Positions 50,088 through 63,805 of a stretch of DNA of 64,000 nucleotides are shown here, piece after piece (the first letter of the stretch is position 1; each line of letters starts with the position of its first letter). This DNA comes from Tanytarsus gracilentus (Eukaryota > Arthropoda > Insecta > Diptera > Chironomidae), in NCBI GenBank assembly GCA_038502055.1, contig JAXRKN010000043.1, forward strand, positions 1 through 64,000, in the 5' to 3' direction. The position numbers and the translations under genes are program-made. A model generated the notes under the pieces. The model saw only the letters and a program-made list of their open reading frames with translations. It did no database searches and was not told the DNA's origin.

Positions 50088-53000
50088 ATGGAAGGAAAGA
50101 ATTTGTTAATATTCATGATCTATATCGCCAATCTACAACGTCTTCAGGGTTCATCACAACAGCTCTTGCCAGGTAATTTTTGATCATGATAATGACTCTA
50201 GAAACGTATAAATTCACAACTTGTTAATTATGTGTTGAAGATTCAAACATAAAAAATTGAGAGCCTTTAGGCTCGCTGTAGATCTCATTAAAGCGAGATT
50301 TAAAAGTTTATTTACAACAGCGATAAATTTACTCTCCAAATTATTAACTCTCATAATTTAATGATTTATGGAAGAATTTCGTTTCGGTAACCTTCTGATC
50401 ATACAACCCTATCGCAAAGATTTTATGAAGATGATGAAAATTTCAATCCTTCACGATGATGTAGCATATCACGAACCTTTCATTTCAGTCAGTTTATCTA
50501 AAGGGTTCTTAGAGGAAGGTAAAAGTTTATAAATTTTTTTAATCCTTTTTTCTCAAGTACGTGAATGCATTTCACGGGTTAACTTTTAAATGGAATTTCA
50601 ACTAAAAAATCACAGCGAAAAGCAATAAACATGACCTGAATAAAAAGAAGACGCAAGTTTTTCTCAATTGGTTTCGGAACCGGAAAAGGATCAGCTTCAA
50701 ATATTTTCAAAATAAATCAGAACTTTGCTATTTGTTGGGGACCAAAAAGAAGAGAAAATTTAAAGAAGAAGAAAGGAGTAAAGTTTATTTCTTAACGACG
50801 CTCTTCGGCATACTGCCTTTGCCTTTTTCTAGGATTGGAAACTTGTGAGATAGTTAAATTCTATTTTTATTTCAAGCATTTTAAAATTTTAATTGTTTCA
50901 TTCAACGGCGAATTTATGGGCAAAAATTATTTTTAATTAAATCTCGTAAATAAACCTTTGGATGTTGCTCACATTCTTGTTCTTTGATAATTTTAAAGCG
51001 CATCCTGCTATGAAATTTTCCTCTTTAAGAAATTACTTTTTGACTTTTGTGTCTGAAAATTGTTCCAAGTTTATGGGGGGAAAACTTTCACAAACGCAAA
51101 TCTGTTCGAGAGAAATCAACATAAAATTATGCAAATTGAATGAAAAAGGCCCTCTTGTTGAGGGAATGAAAATAAGCATAAAAGTCATGATTCGTGAATT
51201 GTCAGAAGAAATGTGGATACACATTTAACCTAAAAATTATTGCCTTATTCAAAAAAAGAGTTAAAATTTAAAGCTTCGTTTTTTCAATTTAATTTTTTTT
51301 TCTCGAATGAAAATTTTTGTTGTCATAGAGAGAGAAAATCGATATTGATTTCAAGAGCTGCAAAGATAAAAATAACAATGAAGCGCCAAACTCATTTTGA
51401 ATCTCGCACAATTCTACGTGAGTAATGGAGGCATACAAACATTCACGAGAGATTTCTAAATGAACAGATGATTTCTTCATTTTCAACCTTCTTGTCATTG
51501 TCTCGCTCGCATGAATTGTTCACTGTAGGCATTCCCCTAGAGATGTGAATGCTTTTGAATTTGTCTGAATGAATATAAACACATTAAAGGTAATTGAAAG
51601 ATGGAAAAATGCTTCTCTGAGCGATTAGGAGGAAAATTGGATTGAAATCACTCACACATACTCAGTTTGCGGAGTGAAAAGGAAAAAATATCAACAGTGC
51701 GCGAAATGAGGAAGAAAAAATGTCAATTGATGAAATCTTTCCAGTTTTTATTGAAACTTTCAAATTTAACACACAAAAAATTCTACTAATTTTGTTGCAC
51801 AACAACTTTTTCGACTGCAGAGTAAAATTCAAAAAAGGTTTTTGATAGCAATGAAAATAATATGTTGGAATAATAAAAGCAAAATAAAAACCTTCGCAAT
51901 AGGTTTGTTGTTGCTGTTCCCCTTGGCGTTGTTTGTAATTTAATTGTGTTTTTCCTCCCTTTTTTCTCACCCGTTAACCCGTGTACATTTATTACAAAGA
52001 GTGTTACAAGTGGTGCCTCAACATGGAAACGGTTTTGTATATTTTATTTTTGCCTTTTAATGTTGCTCATTATTTTTTTTAACAATCTCATAAATTGCCA
52101 CAGAAATTTTACGGATTAAAAATAAAAATCTATTAAATTATATTTTTGTTCTTCACAAAAAATATAATTCTCCTTTTGAAAAGAACAATGTGAATATTAA
52201 GAAATAAAATATGAAATTGTATGAATTATATTTTATACCAACAAAACAAAAATGGTTTTGTGATAATCAGGCGCAGGAGCGCTCCCAAAATTATGCAAAT
52301 GAACAATTTGAGGCTCGAACATTATTATTGTTTGAACATCATAATCAAGCAGCACCGCTGAACGAGCGCAAAATAAACAAATGTGCTGAAAAAGAGCTTT
52401 AATAAAACAATTAAATGTTTTTTTTTATGTTTTTGCGGGGAATGCGTGCCAATGAAACAAAAACAATAATTCAATTTAACTTTTTTTGACAAGGGTTTTT
52501 TTTTGTTCGCGTTTGTGTGTAAATTTTTAAGCGACAAAAGCAAATATCCTTATTATAAACAAAGAGAGTTGTGTGTATGTATGTATGTCAGTAAGGTTCT
52601 TATTGGAAAATCAAAAATCCAATTGAAATTTTTTTGGTAGGAAACATACATTTAAATTACGGGCGGCTTGCCGGGCTTAAACCGCCTAGTTTAAAAATAA
52701 TTAAAGCTTCGCTATATATAATAATTTCGGATCTGACTTTCCGTGGGTGCAAAATCTTAAAAAAATATGTTGTTTTTTTCTAGAATGATTCCTGGATTTT
52801 TTAGAAATTATGCATACGGTTCGAAGACAACAAAGCTATTGGAAATGGCAACGCCGTTTGCAGACCCACCTTGTTTTAATGGTAAATTTTCAAGGTTTAA
52901 GGGCTAAAGACAAATCACATAATTAATTAAAAGACAGATTAAATTGCTGTTTTTAGTATGCAATAATTCAAAATAATTAATGATTAAGGCTTTTTAAACT

Positions 53001-56000
53001 TTTATGGCGCATGGTGTTTTGCTCATCACGTAATGTTCACTCATGTCTGGATTTTACTGAAAATTCATTTTCAATACTTTGCGGAAACATACTTCATTTC
53101 CGCCGTGACGCGCGAAAAATTTATTCACTATAATATTCTGTGAGCTGTTGCTTAAATAACCAAATTCAGTGCATAAATTACCGAAGCCCTCTCAAAACTG
53201 CAATGAGCGGAGCTTATTAATATTTTTCCTCGAGCTCATCACACTACTCATAATTAGCATTATCAATATAAATGATTCATTCTCTGATGATTATCACCAA
53301 TACACTGACTGCTCTAGGTTAAAAACGAATGCTCATATAAGGGGAAAATAGTGAAAAGTACTTTTTTGAGTTTAGCTGTAAAGTTGATGAAATAATAAAA
53401 AAATTACAATTATAAAAATTTATTCCGCTTACTTGCAACACAAAAGAAAGATTTTAATTAAAAAGGACGAAACTTTTAGCTGCTTTGCGATTTTTGTCGT
53501 GTGTTTGTGTGAGAGCTAATAAATTAAATAGGCGAAAGGGCTTCCCTTTGTCGCTTCCTTAATGAAAGAATGAAGCCTCCATTGTTATTAAAATGGAGCT
53601 GCTTGAGGACAGAGAATATACAATGAGTTTGTTTTGGCATCCCTTTTCACCGATGTCAATCACCATAATACGTTTATTAAAGCGAGACCTTTAAATTAAT
53701 TTTTCTCTCTCATTTTCACCGCCAGATATTAATCTTCAAGGTGACGTTGAGCCGGAGTTTGAGGGCACGATACAAAATGTCACATTTCCAGCCGGCCGTG
53801 AAGCGGTGCTTACGTGTTCAGTGAGGAATCTCGGTAGATATAAGGTGAGATAAACAAACACAATTTTTATTTTTATTAACCACATTCCTCATAAATCTCA
53901 TTTCATGTCTGTTTACTCGCTCAGGTTGGATGGTTGCGCGCAAGTGATCAAACGGTCTTGGCATTAGAAGAACGTGTCGTTACACACAACCTTCGAATTA
54001 GTGTCGCACATGAAGATATAAGAACATGGCGATTGAGAATAAAACAACTTCGTGAATCTGATCGGGGTAATGTTATCGCTTTCATTAGTGCAGGAATTCA
54101 CTTTTATTCGTGCATTAATCAATTTCTATTATCTTTCATATAAAGGTTGCTACATGTGTCAAATAAACGCAAGTCCCATGAAAAAGCAAATAGGCTGTAT
54201 CGACGTTCAGGGTAAGTGATGTATTAAAGAGAAAAAAAAAGATGAATAAACCGTGCATTTTTTGCTGGGAAGGCATTTATCATTTGCATCTCATTCTCAC
54301 TATTCAGAACAGAATATGTACAGTTTATTCAGATGGAATTTATCTCTCCTCTTATATGCCTTTTAATTCTAATAACAAACATGACATGTGCAAGTGTACC
54401 GACACAGCGTGACAGATGAATAAATCCAGAGGCATTTTAACGACATCATAAAAAACTGTCGTTGTTGTTGTGACTATGAGAAATAAATAGAGAAAAAAGT
54501 CATGTTTGCAGTCTCCTGGTTTATTTCGATTTTCTTATTGTGTTCGGGGCATTGCAATAGCTCGGCTTTTGATGTCTCACCGTATTAACAATCATGTCTA
54601 GATTTTAAATCTCTAGCGCTTTTATTTCCCTGCCTCGAAAAAGTCAATTTTTATTTTTATTTTTGAGAGCAAAAAGGAAGCAACAAAAATTGAGTAATGG
54701 AGTGAAATGGCGTGCATCGCAGTAAAATGTTTTTTATTGAACACATAAATATATGAATATGGCAGAGAGAATGTGTGCATAGTTTGGGAGACATTTTTAA
54801 TATGATCATATAAAAATTCAAGTCACGTACATTTACATTTTGATTTTGAAGAGAGCGAATGAACTTTTTAAAAACTTTAGCAAAATAAAAATTTTCCAAA
54901 ACAAAATTATTTTTCAAGCTTTTTTTAAAATAGTTTTAACGTCTCTATATCGATTTATAATAATTTTATTGTTTAAGTGAAAGTTGGAGTAAAAATTTAA
55001 GGTGACAAACACATTTTTCCCTCAGGAATAAAATCGATGAGACAGTAATGATAAAGTTGCCAATAAAAATATTTATTCTAAAAACTTTTAACATGAGCTC
55101 AGCTGACGTAGAAATTTCCAAAAAAACCTTTTCTACGAGCAGTTAGCGAATCGATTTTCATTAGGTTTCTCGTGGTAAAAATGAGCAAGAGAAACTTTTT
55201 CCATTAGTGGATATTTCTCATTCTGCAAATTTAAAATTTTTTATAAAACGATTTTGAACATGAGAAAAGTATTAGTTTATCAATTAAGCCTTTTCATAAA
55301 CGAAAACTATTAGGTTTAATATTTAATATTAATTTAATGAAATTCAAATATGAAACTGGATAAATATTCCCAATGCAGTAAACAAAGTTCACTCTAATAA
55401 TTTTTTATCTATAAGAAAAAACTCCATCAGTTATGAGAAAACAAATTTATTGAATATCGTTATTAGAAAACACAAGTGGGTCCAATTTTTATTTTTTTTG
55501 CTTTCCATGTAAATTATAAAGTTTAACACTAAAAAGTTTGGTTCATTATGTGTAAAAATTTTTTTTTCTCATTAATCGATGAATCAAACTTCAATCTTAT
55601 CAAAATATCTTGCCGAATTTGCCCCCGTACAAAATTTTTTTCAGTCATTAAAATTTTTTTTGAATATGAAATTTTTTATTTAAAAGCAAAATGACGATGA
55701 AAATTTTACAAAAGACACTCGAGAACAGTGCGGACATGCGTAATCATAAAAATTGAGTCGCTTTAACGTAAATTACATTGTATCTGTCGTGGGTGGCATT
55801 TTATGATTTTGTGTTCAGAATTTTAAAATCAAAAAATCGATAATTGACGACTGTGTGGGACATTGAAGCCGTCAGGAGAGAGAGAGAGAGAGGGAGAGAA
55901 AGAGGGAGAGAGAGAGAGGGGGTCTCAAGGGTAGTAGCCATTATTGATAATTTAATAACTCAGTCCCTAGAGTTATTATTTTTTATCATGATTGAAAGAG

Positions 56001-59000
56001 ATTCCATAAATTTTTAAACTCTTTTTTCAAACTTTGTTCTTCAAATTTTAAAAAGATTTATAAATAATATTTAAATTTTTCGATTTCAATTTGTATTTGT
56101 TTTAAATGGTAACATGACTCTGTGTTTACACATGTATAGATATCCTGTCATTTGCTTGATTTAGGTTCTAAATTCCATACCTCAGAACATTTAAATGCCG
56201 AATTAATTTTCATTGCTGATTTTAAATTGCATTGACTCAAATCTTACTGATATGTTTTAAAATATTATTTTTTTACTCAAACTCACATTAGTCCCGCCTG
56301 ATATAATAAACGAGGATTCTTCAACTGATATAGCTGTGCAGGAAGGAGAAGATGCAACATTGACATGCAGAGCAACGGGACATCCAACTCCACGTGTCGT
56401 TTGGCGACGAGAGGATGGTGAACCGATTCTCATGCGAAAACTGGGAAGTTCGGGAAAGGAACTTACCAAATGTAAGTATTTTACGATACCGTCTGCATTA
56501 TTAAGTAGTTCATGAAATTTTAAATAAAATCATCTGAGGGTATTTTCCACACGCGTCGCTCGTTTCATAAAGCCGAAGCTATAATATTTATTTTGTGGCA
56601 TAATGTTTTTGCCAAGTAAAATAAAAAAGCGCGTCGTGCGTATTTTATAAAATTGGGGTGACCAATGTGGTCTATAAAATAAATGCTTGTTGAGTGCAAC
56701 AGCAACATCATGCCATATTTAACTATTTGATTTTGTTAAATTCAATTTTTTTTGGCAAGTTCATTGATGGCTTTTTGATTTTATATGTTTTCACTCACTA
56801 ACCTATTCACAAAGTAAAATAAATGAAGAGGCTAACAGCAACAATGCAAAGTTTTTTGTTTAATGGCTTTAAGCTAGAGAGCTTTCTCTTGTGAGTATAT
56901 AAGAGAGACTTAAATGTACTTGATTCAGTCACACAAATCCACCATCTTCTACCACACAGAGTATAGTGCAGAAGCAACAAAGGCATATAAAAATAGAAGA
57001 AAATGAGACATTGAATTAAATAACCTGTGGAGGAGAAGAAAGGATTAGGGGTTGAATAAGAAGATAAGAAGAGAGGGCCTGAATTGCAAAGCAATGGTTA
57101 TCTCTTGTCATGGTCAGGGTTGTGAATTAGAACTTTTTATTGTACTTTTTGAGGTCGACGAATTTTTTTAAACCCCTAAAAATATGCACGAATGCATTTT
57201 CTTATCGAGATAAGATTTTGCTGAAAAATGAAGAAATAAACCAAGTCGCCAAAAATGGAAGATAGACTAAAGGGAGAGAACGCAATTACTCCCTCTACCT
57301 GCCAAAGTACGTGACTATTTCACCTGAAATTCAATTTCTATTACAATTCTGTGCGGAAAATTACTTCCACTATCTCCTATATGCTTCTACATATTTCTGT
57401 TTTTATTTCATCTGCTTCTATTATCATTTAATATTATAGCATCGTTGTTTTCTTGTATACATATACAATTTCATGCCTTCTATTACTACCGGCTTACTTG
57501 TTCGTCCGTCGCTGTGCTTGAATAGAATGAGAGTGAATGATGTTGTATGTGTGCATGGTTGAAATGGTCGAGCAAGCATTCTAAGGGTGAAAATTTTTCC
57601 GCAAAGAGCAAAAATAGATAAAGTTCAATGATTTCATTATAAGTAATAGATGTTGTGTCTATTTTCAAAATGAGAGGCGAATATATGCATCAATTTGCTA
57701 TCATGATGGGGGAAATTAGCTGCTAAATGGTGCTCATCAAGCAAGTCCGGAGAGAAAGATGTAGAAATTTCTCATCGATTTTCAATAACGTTTCTTTTCA
57801 TTCCTTTTATTATATTCCCTGAAAAAATTTTAGGATTTGAACTTCGAACTCACATCTTATTCATACAAAAAAAATTTACAAGCATATATCTTTATATTCT
57901 TATATAATTATTTATTTTAAAGATATAACGATGATTCGAAACTGTTAGTGTTCTTCTAAATTCTCACTTGTCTCAATTATTCTAGAACAAAAATTTTCAA
58001 ACCGTATAAAATTATTTCATGGAAAAAATACAAAGCAGCTCAAAAAAGTTACGTTAATGGAAAAGTTATGTAGTTTGCACTTTTAAATCCCGCCGAGAAT
58101 AAACCAAATTTTTCCATTCTGGTGGTATGCGACATCGAATTATTCATTCCCTTGTCGTTTTCATTATTTTTCTCAAATTTTAAATTTTGACTTAATTTTT
58201 TTGTTTAGTATTCAATTTAGAAAACTTAATTTAAAACAACTTTTCACACTTTCATCGTACTGCATTGAACATTTGGCGAAGATATCATCTGCATTTAGCA
58301 AACTTTTCAGAGATACATTTTTGCGTCAATTTTCTAATACTTTCATCTCTTCCCGCTCAACTAATTTTGTTTTACGACTTTTATTGTAGATGAGAAAAAT
58401 TTTTGTGCTTTATTTTCTCATTCGTGCTTTGTATCATGAAATGAAGATAATAAGTCAGAAACAAAAAGTCACAAAAATGGTAATGGTTTTTGCGGAGAAA
58501 GCAATCGAAAGAAGACGAAGAGAGATGAAAAAGTTTTCAACTTAATAATTCAAGCTTTGAAAGGAAGAAAAAGTTATGGGCTATATGCAAGAGGATATCG
58601 TCAGGAGGAGCAATTAAATATGTTCGAATAGTCATTGCAATAAATTTCTAAACAACCGAAAACCAACTTTCTCCCAAGAAATTTGACCCGAGTGCAAAAT
58701 ATTCTCTCCTGCAGTAGTTTACTCTCTTGTGTCATTAAAAGTTGTGTGTTACTTCCACTATCATCATCAACAGCATAATATTTTTTAAGGTTATACTGAA
58801 ACTTTCTCTCTAAAAATTTAATGTTTATCATACAAGGGTTTAAACTTTAAACGCTTCAATAACAAATTTTTACATGAATAAATTCCTATTTAATTTTATA
58901 TGCTCGTTAACAATTTCTTGCGGTGGATGTTAAACGGGGAAAAAATAGCTTTTTGGGGGATTTTGAATAAAACAATTGTGTGATTCGGTAAATTATAGTG

Positions 59001-62000
59001 TTTATGCGAGAAGGTTTAACATGCGAGAGGGTATGCGCTGGTTGAACACAAAAGCACATTTCGTTTCGTTCATTGCTTTAGAGAATGTTATTTACAAGCT
59101 TATTATATAAGCATTCTTCAAGCAATTAATAAATGCTTTACAATCGTTTACATCTAACTCATTATGCATTTAAATGGATGATAAATTTGGAAATTTACAA
59201 AAACTCTACGGAGCAAATATTTTTAACGAAATTTCTTTTGTCTGCTGTGGCTTTGAACATTTAAAGTTTTTTTTTTGATACTGAATTACAGTTGGTTTGC
59301 CATGTACCTAGTGCCGTGGTCAATGTAGTGGCAAAATTCCAGAAAATAAAGCTTTCACTCCTCTTATGCATAAAAATTATTTTCTTGCTTATTTTAGTAG
59401 TGTTCAGTTGAAATAAGATGACTCACATTAATTAATTACCATAATTGCCTAATTTTGTAAGAGCTGAAAAATATTCTCTCGGTGATAATTACCGACCCAT
59501 CTCAAGTCGATTTGCTTGTTGCTCAGTCATGATGCTATTTATGTGTCTCTCAAACCAAACATTTGCCTCAAACCTTTAATCTCTTTTCTCTTTTCCTCAG
59601 AAACATGATATTTCTTAATTCAGCTCAATTATTTTTTGTGAAGTGTGAATATTTTTCTAATGTGAGGGAGATTTTAGAAAACTTTGAAATGCTTCCAGTT
59701 ATGTCCACCTTTATTAACCCTCCAAAAATTTATTTACCTTTTATTGAAAAATTTATCACTCGAAAAAGGTAGTCAAAGGTTAAAAGCATGTATAATAAAC
59801 GATTCTGATGCTATGCATAACTTATGAGAGAAGAAAATCATCCCTCACACATGACTTGCGATGATATGTGAGAAGTCAAGTGCTACTCGTTTCTTCATGA
59901 GTTAGAAGTGTATTTCCCCGGATACTCTCAATGTAATTTGACGTATTTTTTCGTAAAATGTACATCCTACTGCTTGGTCTCCTGTCATTCTCTTTCAAAA
60001 ATAATCTTTTACACTGTCAAATGTGAATATGAGCAGGAATTTACTAATATACATTTTTTATAATGATGACATTTTAAGCGAAAGATCATGATGATGACGT
60101 GGAAGTTTTTCTTTTAAGTACACATATTCTTCTCATCTTTCGCTTTGATGAGTAAGTGGCAGTTGAAAAGAAGAAATTTTAAAGCGATTCAATTGTCTGA
60201 AAATTTACTTTTAGTGTAATTTCTTTAAAATGAAATGTATACTTTTCGAGCGAGAGATTCTTGAGTGACACTAATGGCATGCAAAAATGAAAATCGTTTC
60301 CACTTGAAGGCAATGACGATGAAGAAAAACGAAAGAGTACTCGAGAATTCTTCAGAAAAACGTCCTTGTTATTATCTGAGTGAAGGCTGAAAAAATATTT
60401 CTTTTTGGGTTATTTCATCCCTCACTTTTTTATTTTTACAGTAAAAAACTTCAACTCAGACGAAAATTTTTACCGAATGTGCATCAAATTTTTAATCTTG
60501 TTGTTGTCACACATGGCGTATACATTTTTCGTCTTACATACCGACTTTCTACTTTACATTTAGTTTGTTGGTTTTTAAATAATGAGAACATTTTCGAGAA
60601 ATATTTCTCTTCCTGATCTTGACGTTTTTCACTTGAATATGACAATAGTAAAAGATGACTTTAAGATAAAGAAAATCCTTGAAGACGACAGCGCTTTGAA
60701 TAGCAAATAAAACCATTCGAGCAACATGCAAATAACAAGGATTTTAAGCATAAAATTCTCAATGGTACATTTATTTTTGCACTACTATTTTTCAACATGA
60801 CAAATGTGAAAAAGAAGTGATTTAAATGCGAGCTAAAAATCACGATTATTAAATTGAGAGAATAATAATGATTCAAATTTAACGAGCGTGAAAAAGTTGG
60901 GGATGAAAGAAAGGCTTTCACAGCTGTTGTGAATTCTGAAAAACATTTTTTTGCTCGTTTGTGCCCTTCATTGAATGAGAATATGTGTGTATCACATTTT
61001 TGTGGTTTGTTAAAAGAAAAATATAACAAAGTGTTGTTGAATGTCGAGCGAGGAAATGAACAACAAATAAAGAAAAAAAAGTCTCTCTTGCATCGAGGTA
61101 GAAAACCGTGGTTTGGAAAAAGTTATCATAAAAAATTAAATAAAAGCCGAATGAAAAACTTTGAAAGCGTGTCATTAAATTTCATTTTGCAACGTTTGCT
61201 GCTGCATTTTTTATGTGCACCATTGTCTGTTGATTCATTAATCAAATTTTTTCTTTTCAGATGAGTCTTACAACGGAAGCTCCTTGCGACTTCTTAAACT
61301 CGATAGGCGGCAAATGGGCGCAATGCTGTGTATAGCTTCTGTAAGTCAGCGTGAAATTTTAATTTTTAATCAGCTCCTTACAAATTCTCCACTCTTTTGT
61401 TTCCTTTCAAATTTGCTCTCTGAATTTCTAAAAGAATGGTAAGTCACCAACTGCTGTGCAAAGAAAGAAAACCGTTGATTTTTTTTATAAATTGAAAAAA
61501 ATATGTATCCCTTGATGAGCGAGCAGCTTTAAAAAAAATCACGGTGTAATTAAATCTTTTCTTTCCTATCCTTTCAGATGTTCGTCCTGCTGTGTCGAAA
61601 CGAGTCATGCTAAACGTTCATTGTAAGTTGATGAAATTGCCGAGTGTAATGATGATAATTAACGCCGCATTGTTTTATAGTTCAACCAACGGTTAAAGCA
61701 CCTTCGCAGCTGCTCGGCGCCCCTTTAGGTTCGGATGTGGCACTTGAGTGTCAAGTAGAGGCTTGGCCGTTGCCTGTGTCTTATTGGTTAAAAGGAGGAC
61801 GTGTGCCCATTAATGGCTTCTTTGGTAGCATGGATCGATGGAACGATTCAAGAGGCCAACAACGTCCCGAAATGTTACTCGACGGGTAAGTTTTGTGATA
61901 TTTTTTATAGTCATAAAAAATAATTTTTAGAAAGAGGAAATATAAATTTTTGTGTTTCTTACTCAGGCCGAAATACGGTATAACAGAACAACGTCACGGC

Positions 62001-63805
62001 TATCGTGGAACAATGCGATTAATTGTGAGAAATTTCGGTCAGTCAGATGTTGGGACTTATCACTGTGTGTCGACAAATTCACTTGGAAAAGCTGAGGGTA
62101 CTCTCCGATTGTACGGTGAGCAAATTTTAAATTTTATTCAAATTTTTAAAACATTAAAAAAATGAGATTTTTCTCAAAAATATTCGAAGTTCGCTTATAA
62201 AATGGAAAAGGCAAAATTGTTTCGACTTGCAAAAATTGTCGATTAATTTTATACAACGGTTTAAGAAGCAAATGTTCAAATTTAGCTCAGAAAAAATTAA
62301 TCACACTAAATTATCATTCCAAACGCCAGCATTTTTCGGTTGAGCGCGTAAAGAGAATTTTTAATGTGTTTTTATCTCTTTTTCTTCTTTTTTTCATGAG
62401 CTCATCCAAACTCATTTCTCTTTGCACTTTTTACCGCTCCTCTCAACGTTTTCATTCTTGTGCATTGTCGGGAAAAATTATGAACTTTCAACATCTTTTG
62501 ATGCTAAATATTTTTAATGCTTTCGTTTTTAATTTTTAATACTTTACGGTTCGTTTAGTTTATTATACAGTGTTATAATTGTTTCTCTGCATTAATTCTG
62601 GAAATTATAAAGTTTTTATGCTTTGATGATCAAAGAGAAAAGAAGCACTAATTGTTTTCAGAAATTTTTAAAGGATTGAGTTACGAGCTATGTGTGATTG
62701 CTAACACTAGAAAGCTACGTGATTTCCTCCTGATTTTAGCTTTGTTTATACCAAATATTGAGTATGCCTTTAGAGGTTGGATAGGGTAATTAATAAACAT
62801 TTTAAGCATTATCAATTTTCCAAATCAAAAACAGCAGCAAAATTGTATATCTATTTTTCACAATTTTAAAATAATTTTTTATCTATATATTTTTTATGCT
62901 CACATTGGAATCCATTACTTTAACAATGGTTGTACAACATGAATTTATATAGAGATAAAAATTCATCCAGGTAGAGTTTCAACAGATGATGATCATTTAA
63001 ATTTTATTGGAGGTGAGTGGTGTTGTGAATGAGTCGAAAGCTGATTTTCGAGAGAGAGAATGTCGGCAGTGGTCGTACAATAGGTTTAGTAATGATATTT
63101 TTACTCGTTTCTACAATTTCTGAACTCAACATAATACAAAAGGATTAAAGATTCAATAGACTCATATGATTGCTGTACATTTCAAGTGCTTTAAACCACT
63201 TTTGAGGCACTCAACAATGACCAAAAAAGTGTTCTGATGAATTTTACTTTCATTATTAATGAAGTTTTTACGTTTTCACTCATCGAATTATCTGCTTCTG
63301 AAATGTAAAATTTACTAAGCTTTGCAAAACACGTCTGGTTGGAGAAAGAATGATAAAATTTACAAAGTTTAATAAGTGCACATTGCCAATAGAATTTAGT
63401 TAAATCAGCATTTGATTTTTATCATGAATGTTTCGAATGATTCTTAAGAAGCGGGGGAAAATCAAAAGTTAAAAAGCTAGTAAAATTTAGGTATAAATCA
63501 AGTTGTAAAATGTGTAAGCGCAATAAATCAGAAATAAGTGCTGAATTTATGACTGTGTGAATGTCGCAAATATCTTAATCCTTATCATCTCATAACCTCT
63601 CTCAATGTCTTTTATTTCTTTCACATATAATCTCAAAGGCATCGCAGAGCCAGCGAGAGGTCGAGGAATTTCCTGTGCCAATTTGCCATACTTTAGATTT
63701 ATAAATGCTGTCCTATTAACGTTGCTCGTATCTTGGGGGATTATTAAGATGACATTTTTATCTCTGCACTTACCTCTAATTACCCCAATGACAATCGCAA
63801 GGTGA
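50088..63805 (+). CDS. DIP: DIP-family (Dpr-interacting protein) three-Ig cell-surface protein, 12 exons
   Basis: Exons: 50088-50172, 53726-53844, 53925-54066, 54146-54211, 56292-56471, 61261-61340, 61435-61438, 61578-61622, 61681-61885, 61967-62115, 62953-63012 and 63639-63805. All junctions are GT-AG and in phase, totalling 1302 bases or 433 residues. A signal peptide covers residues ~1-22. Ig1 has C59, W71 and C120 (GCYMCQINASPMKKQ). Ig2 opens VPPDIINEDSSTDIAVQEGE, with C163, W-R-R-E-D and C221. Ig3 has C264, YWLKGG and C342 (DVGTYHCVSTNSLGKAEGT). The last ~36 residues are hydrophobic, as in a GPI-anchor signal. Insect DIPs bind Dpr proteins at neuronal surfaces to specify synaptic partners. 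The sequence and its EIKIHPG...DDDHLNFIGG tail look like one particular fly DIP, perhaps DIP-gamma, but the subtype is from memory. Confidence 0.95.
52547..52689 (+). mobile_element. 143-bp Helitron-like miniature element
   Basis: It lies in DIP intron 1. It starts TCCTTATTATAAAC after an A and ends GGGCTTAAACCGCCTAG before a T. A GGCGG/CCGCC stem precedes CTAG. Both ends are identical to the 32587-34733 element (26 and 27 bases). A short internal GTAT-rich tract and the block GGAAAATCAAAAATCCAATTG are also shared. Far too short to encode anything. Confidence 0.8.
52703..52875 (+). mobile_element. Dispersed repeat family B, copy 3
   Basis: Begins AAAGCTTCGCTATATATAAT and ends GGAAATGGCAACGCCGTTTG plus ACCTTGTT, matching the ends of the copies at 38940 and 43317. 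It starts 13 bases after the miniature Helitron-like element ends. Confidence 0.8.
54212..56291. other. DIP intron 4 (2.08 kb)
   Basis: A+T-rich intron with an imperfect GA-rich tract at 55875-55921. No nested gene seen. Confidence 0.7.
56472..61260. other. DIP intron 5 (4.79 kb)
   Basis: The largest intron of the gene. Several short frames on both strands, including 56807-57094 minus and 60661-61264 on either strand, have no supporting structure. The plus-strand frame ending at 61264 merely runs into the start of exon 6. Confidence 0.7.
61435..61438 (+). other. 4-base microexon (AATG) of the DIP gene
   Basis: The preceding exon ends at 61340 after a complete codon (GCT TCT), and the next begins ATGTTCG at 61578. 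Joining them directly shifts the frame and hits a stop within 13 codons. Between them lies TTTCTAAAAG|AATG|GTAAGTCACC. Including AATG gives TCT AAT G|AT GTT, i.e. IAS-ND-V, the residues expected in DIP proteins at this point, and restores the frame of all later exons. The flanking introns are 94 and 139 bp. Confidence 0.88.

Larger units (their letters stand above)
50173..53725. other. DIP intron 1 (3.55 kb)
   Basis: Apart from the Helitron-like element and the family B copy, no further gene was seen. The frames at 50962-51228, 51662-51970 and 52211-52402 have no supporting feature. Confidence 0.7.

Noticed and set aside
60929..61264. 111-residue plus-strand frame abutting DIP exon 6
   Set aside because: It reads through intron 5 and the splice acceptor in the wrong frame; no domain or signal is seen.
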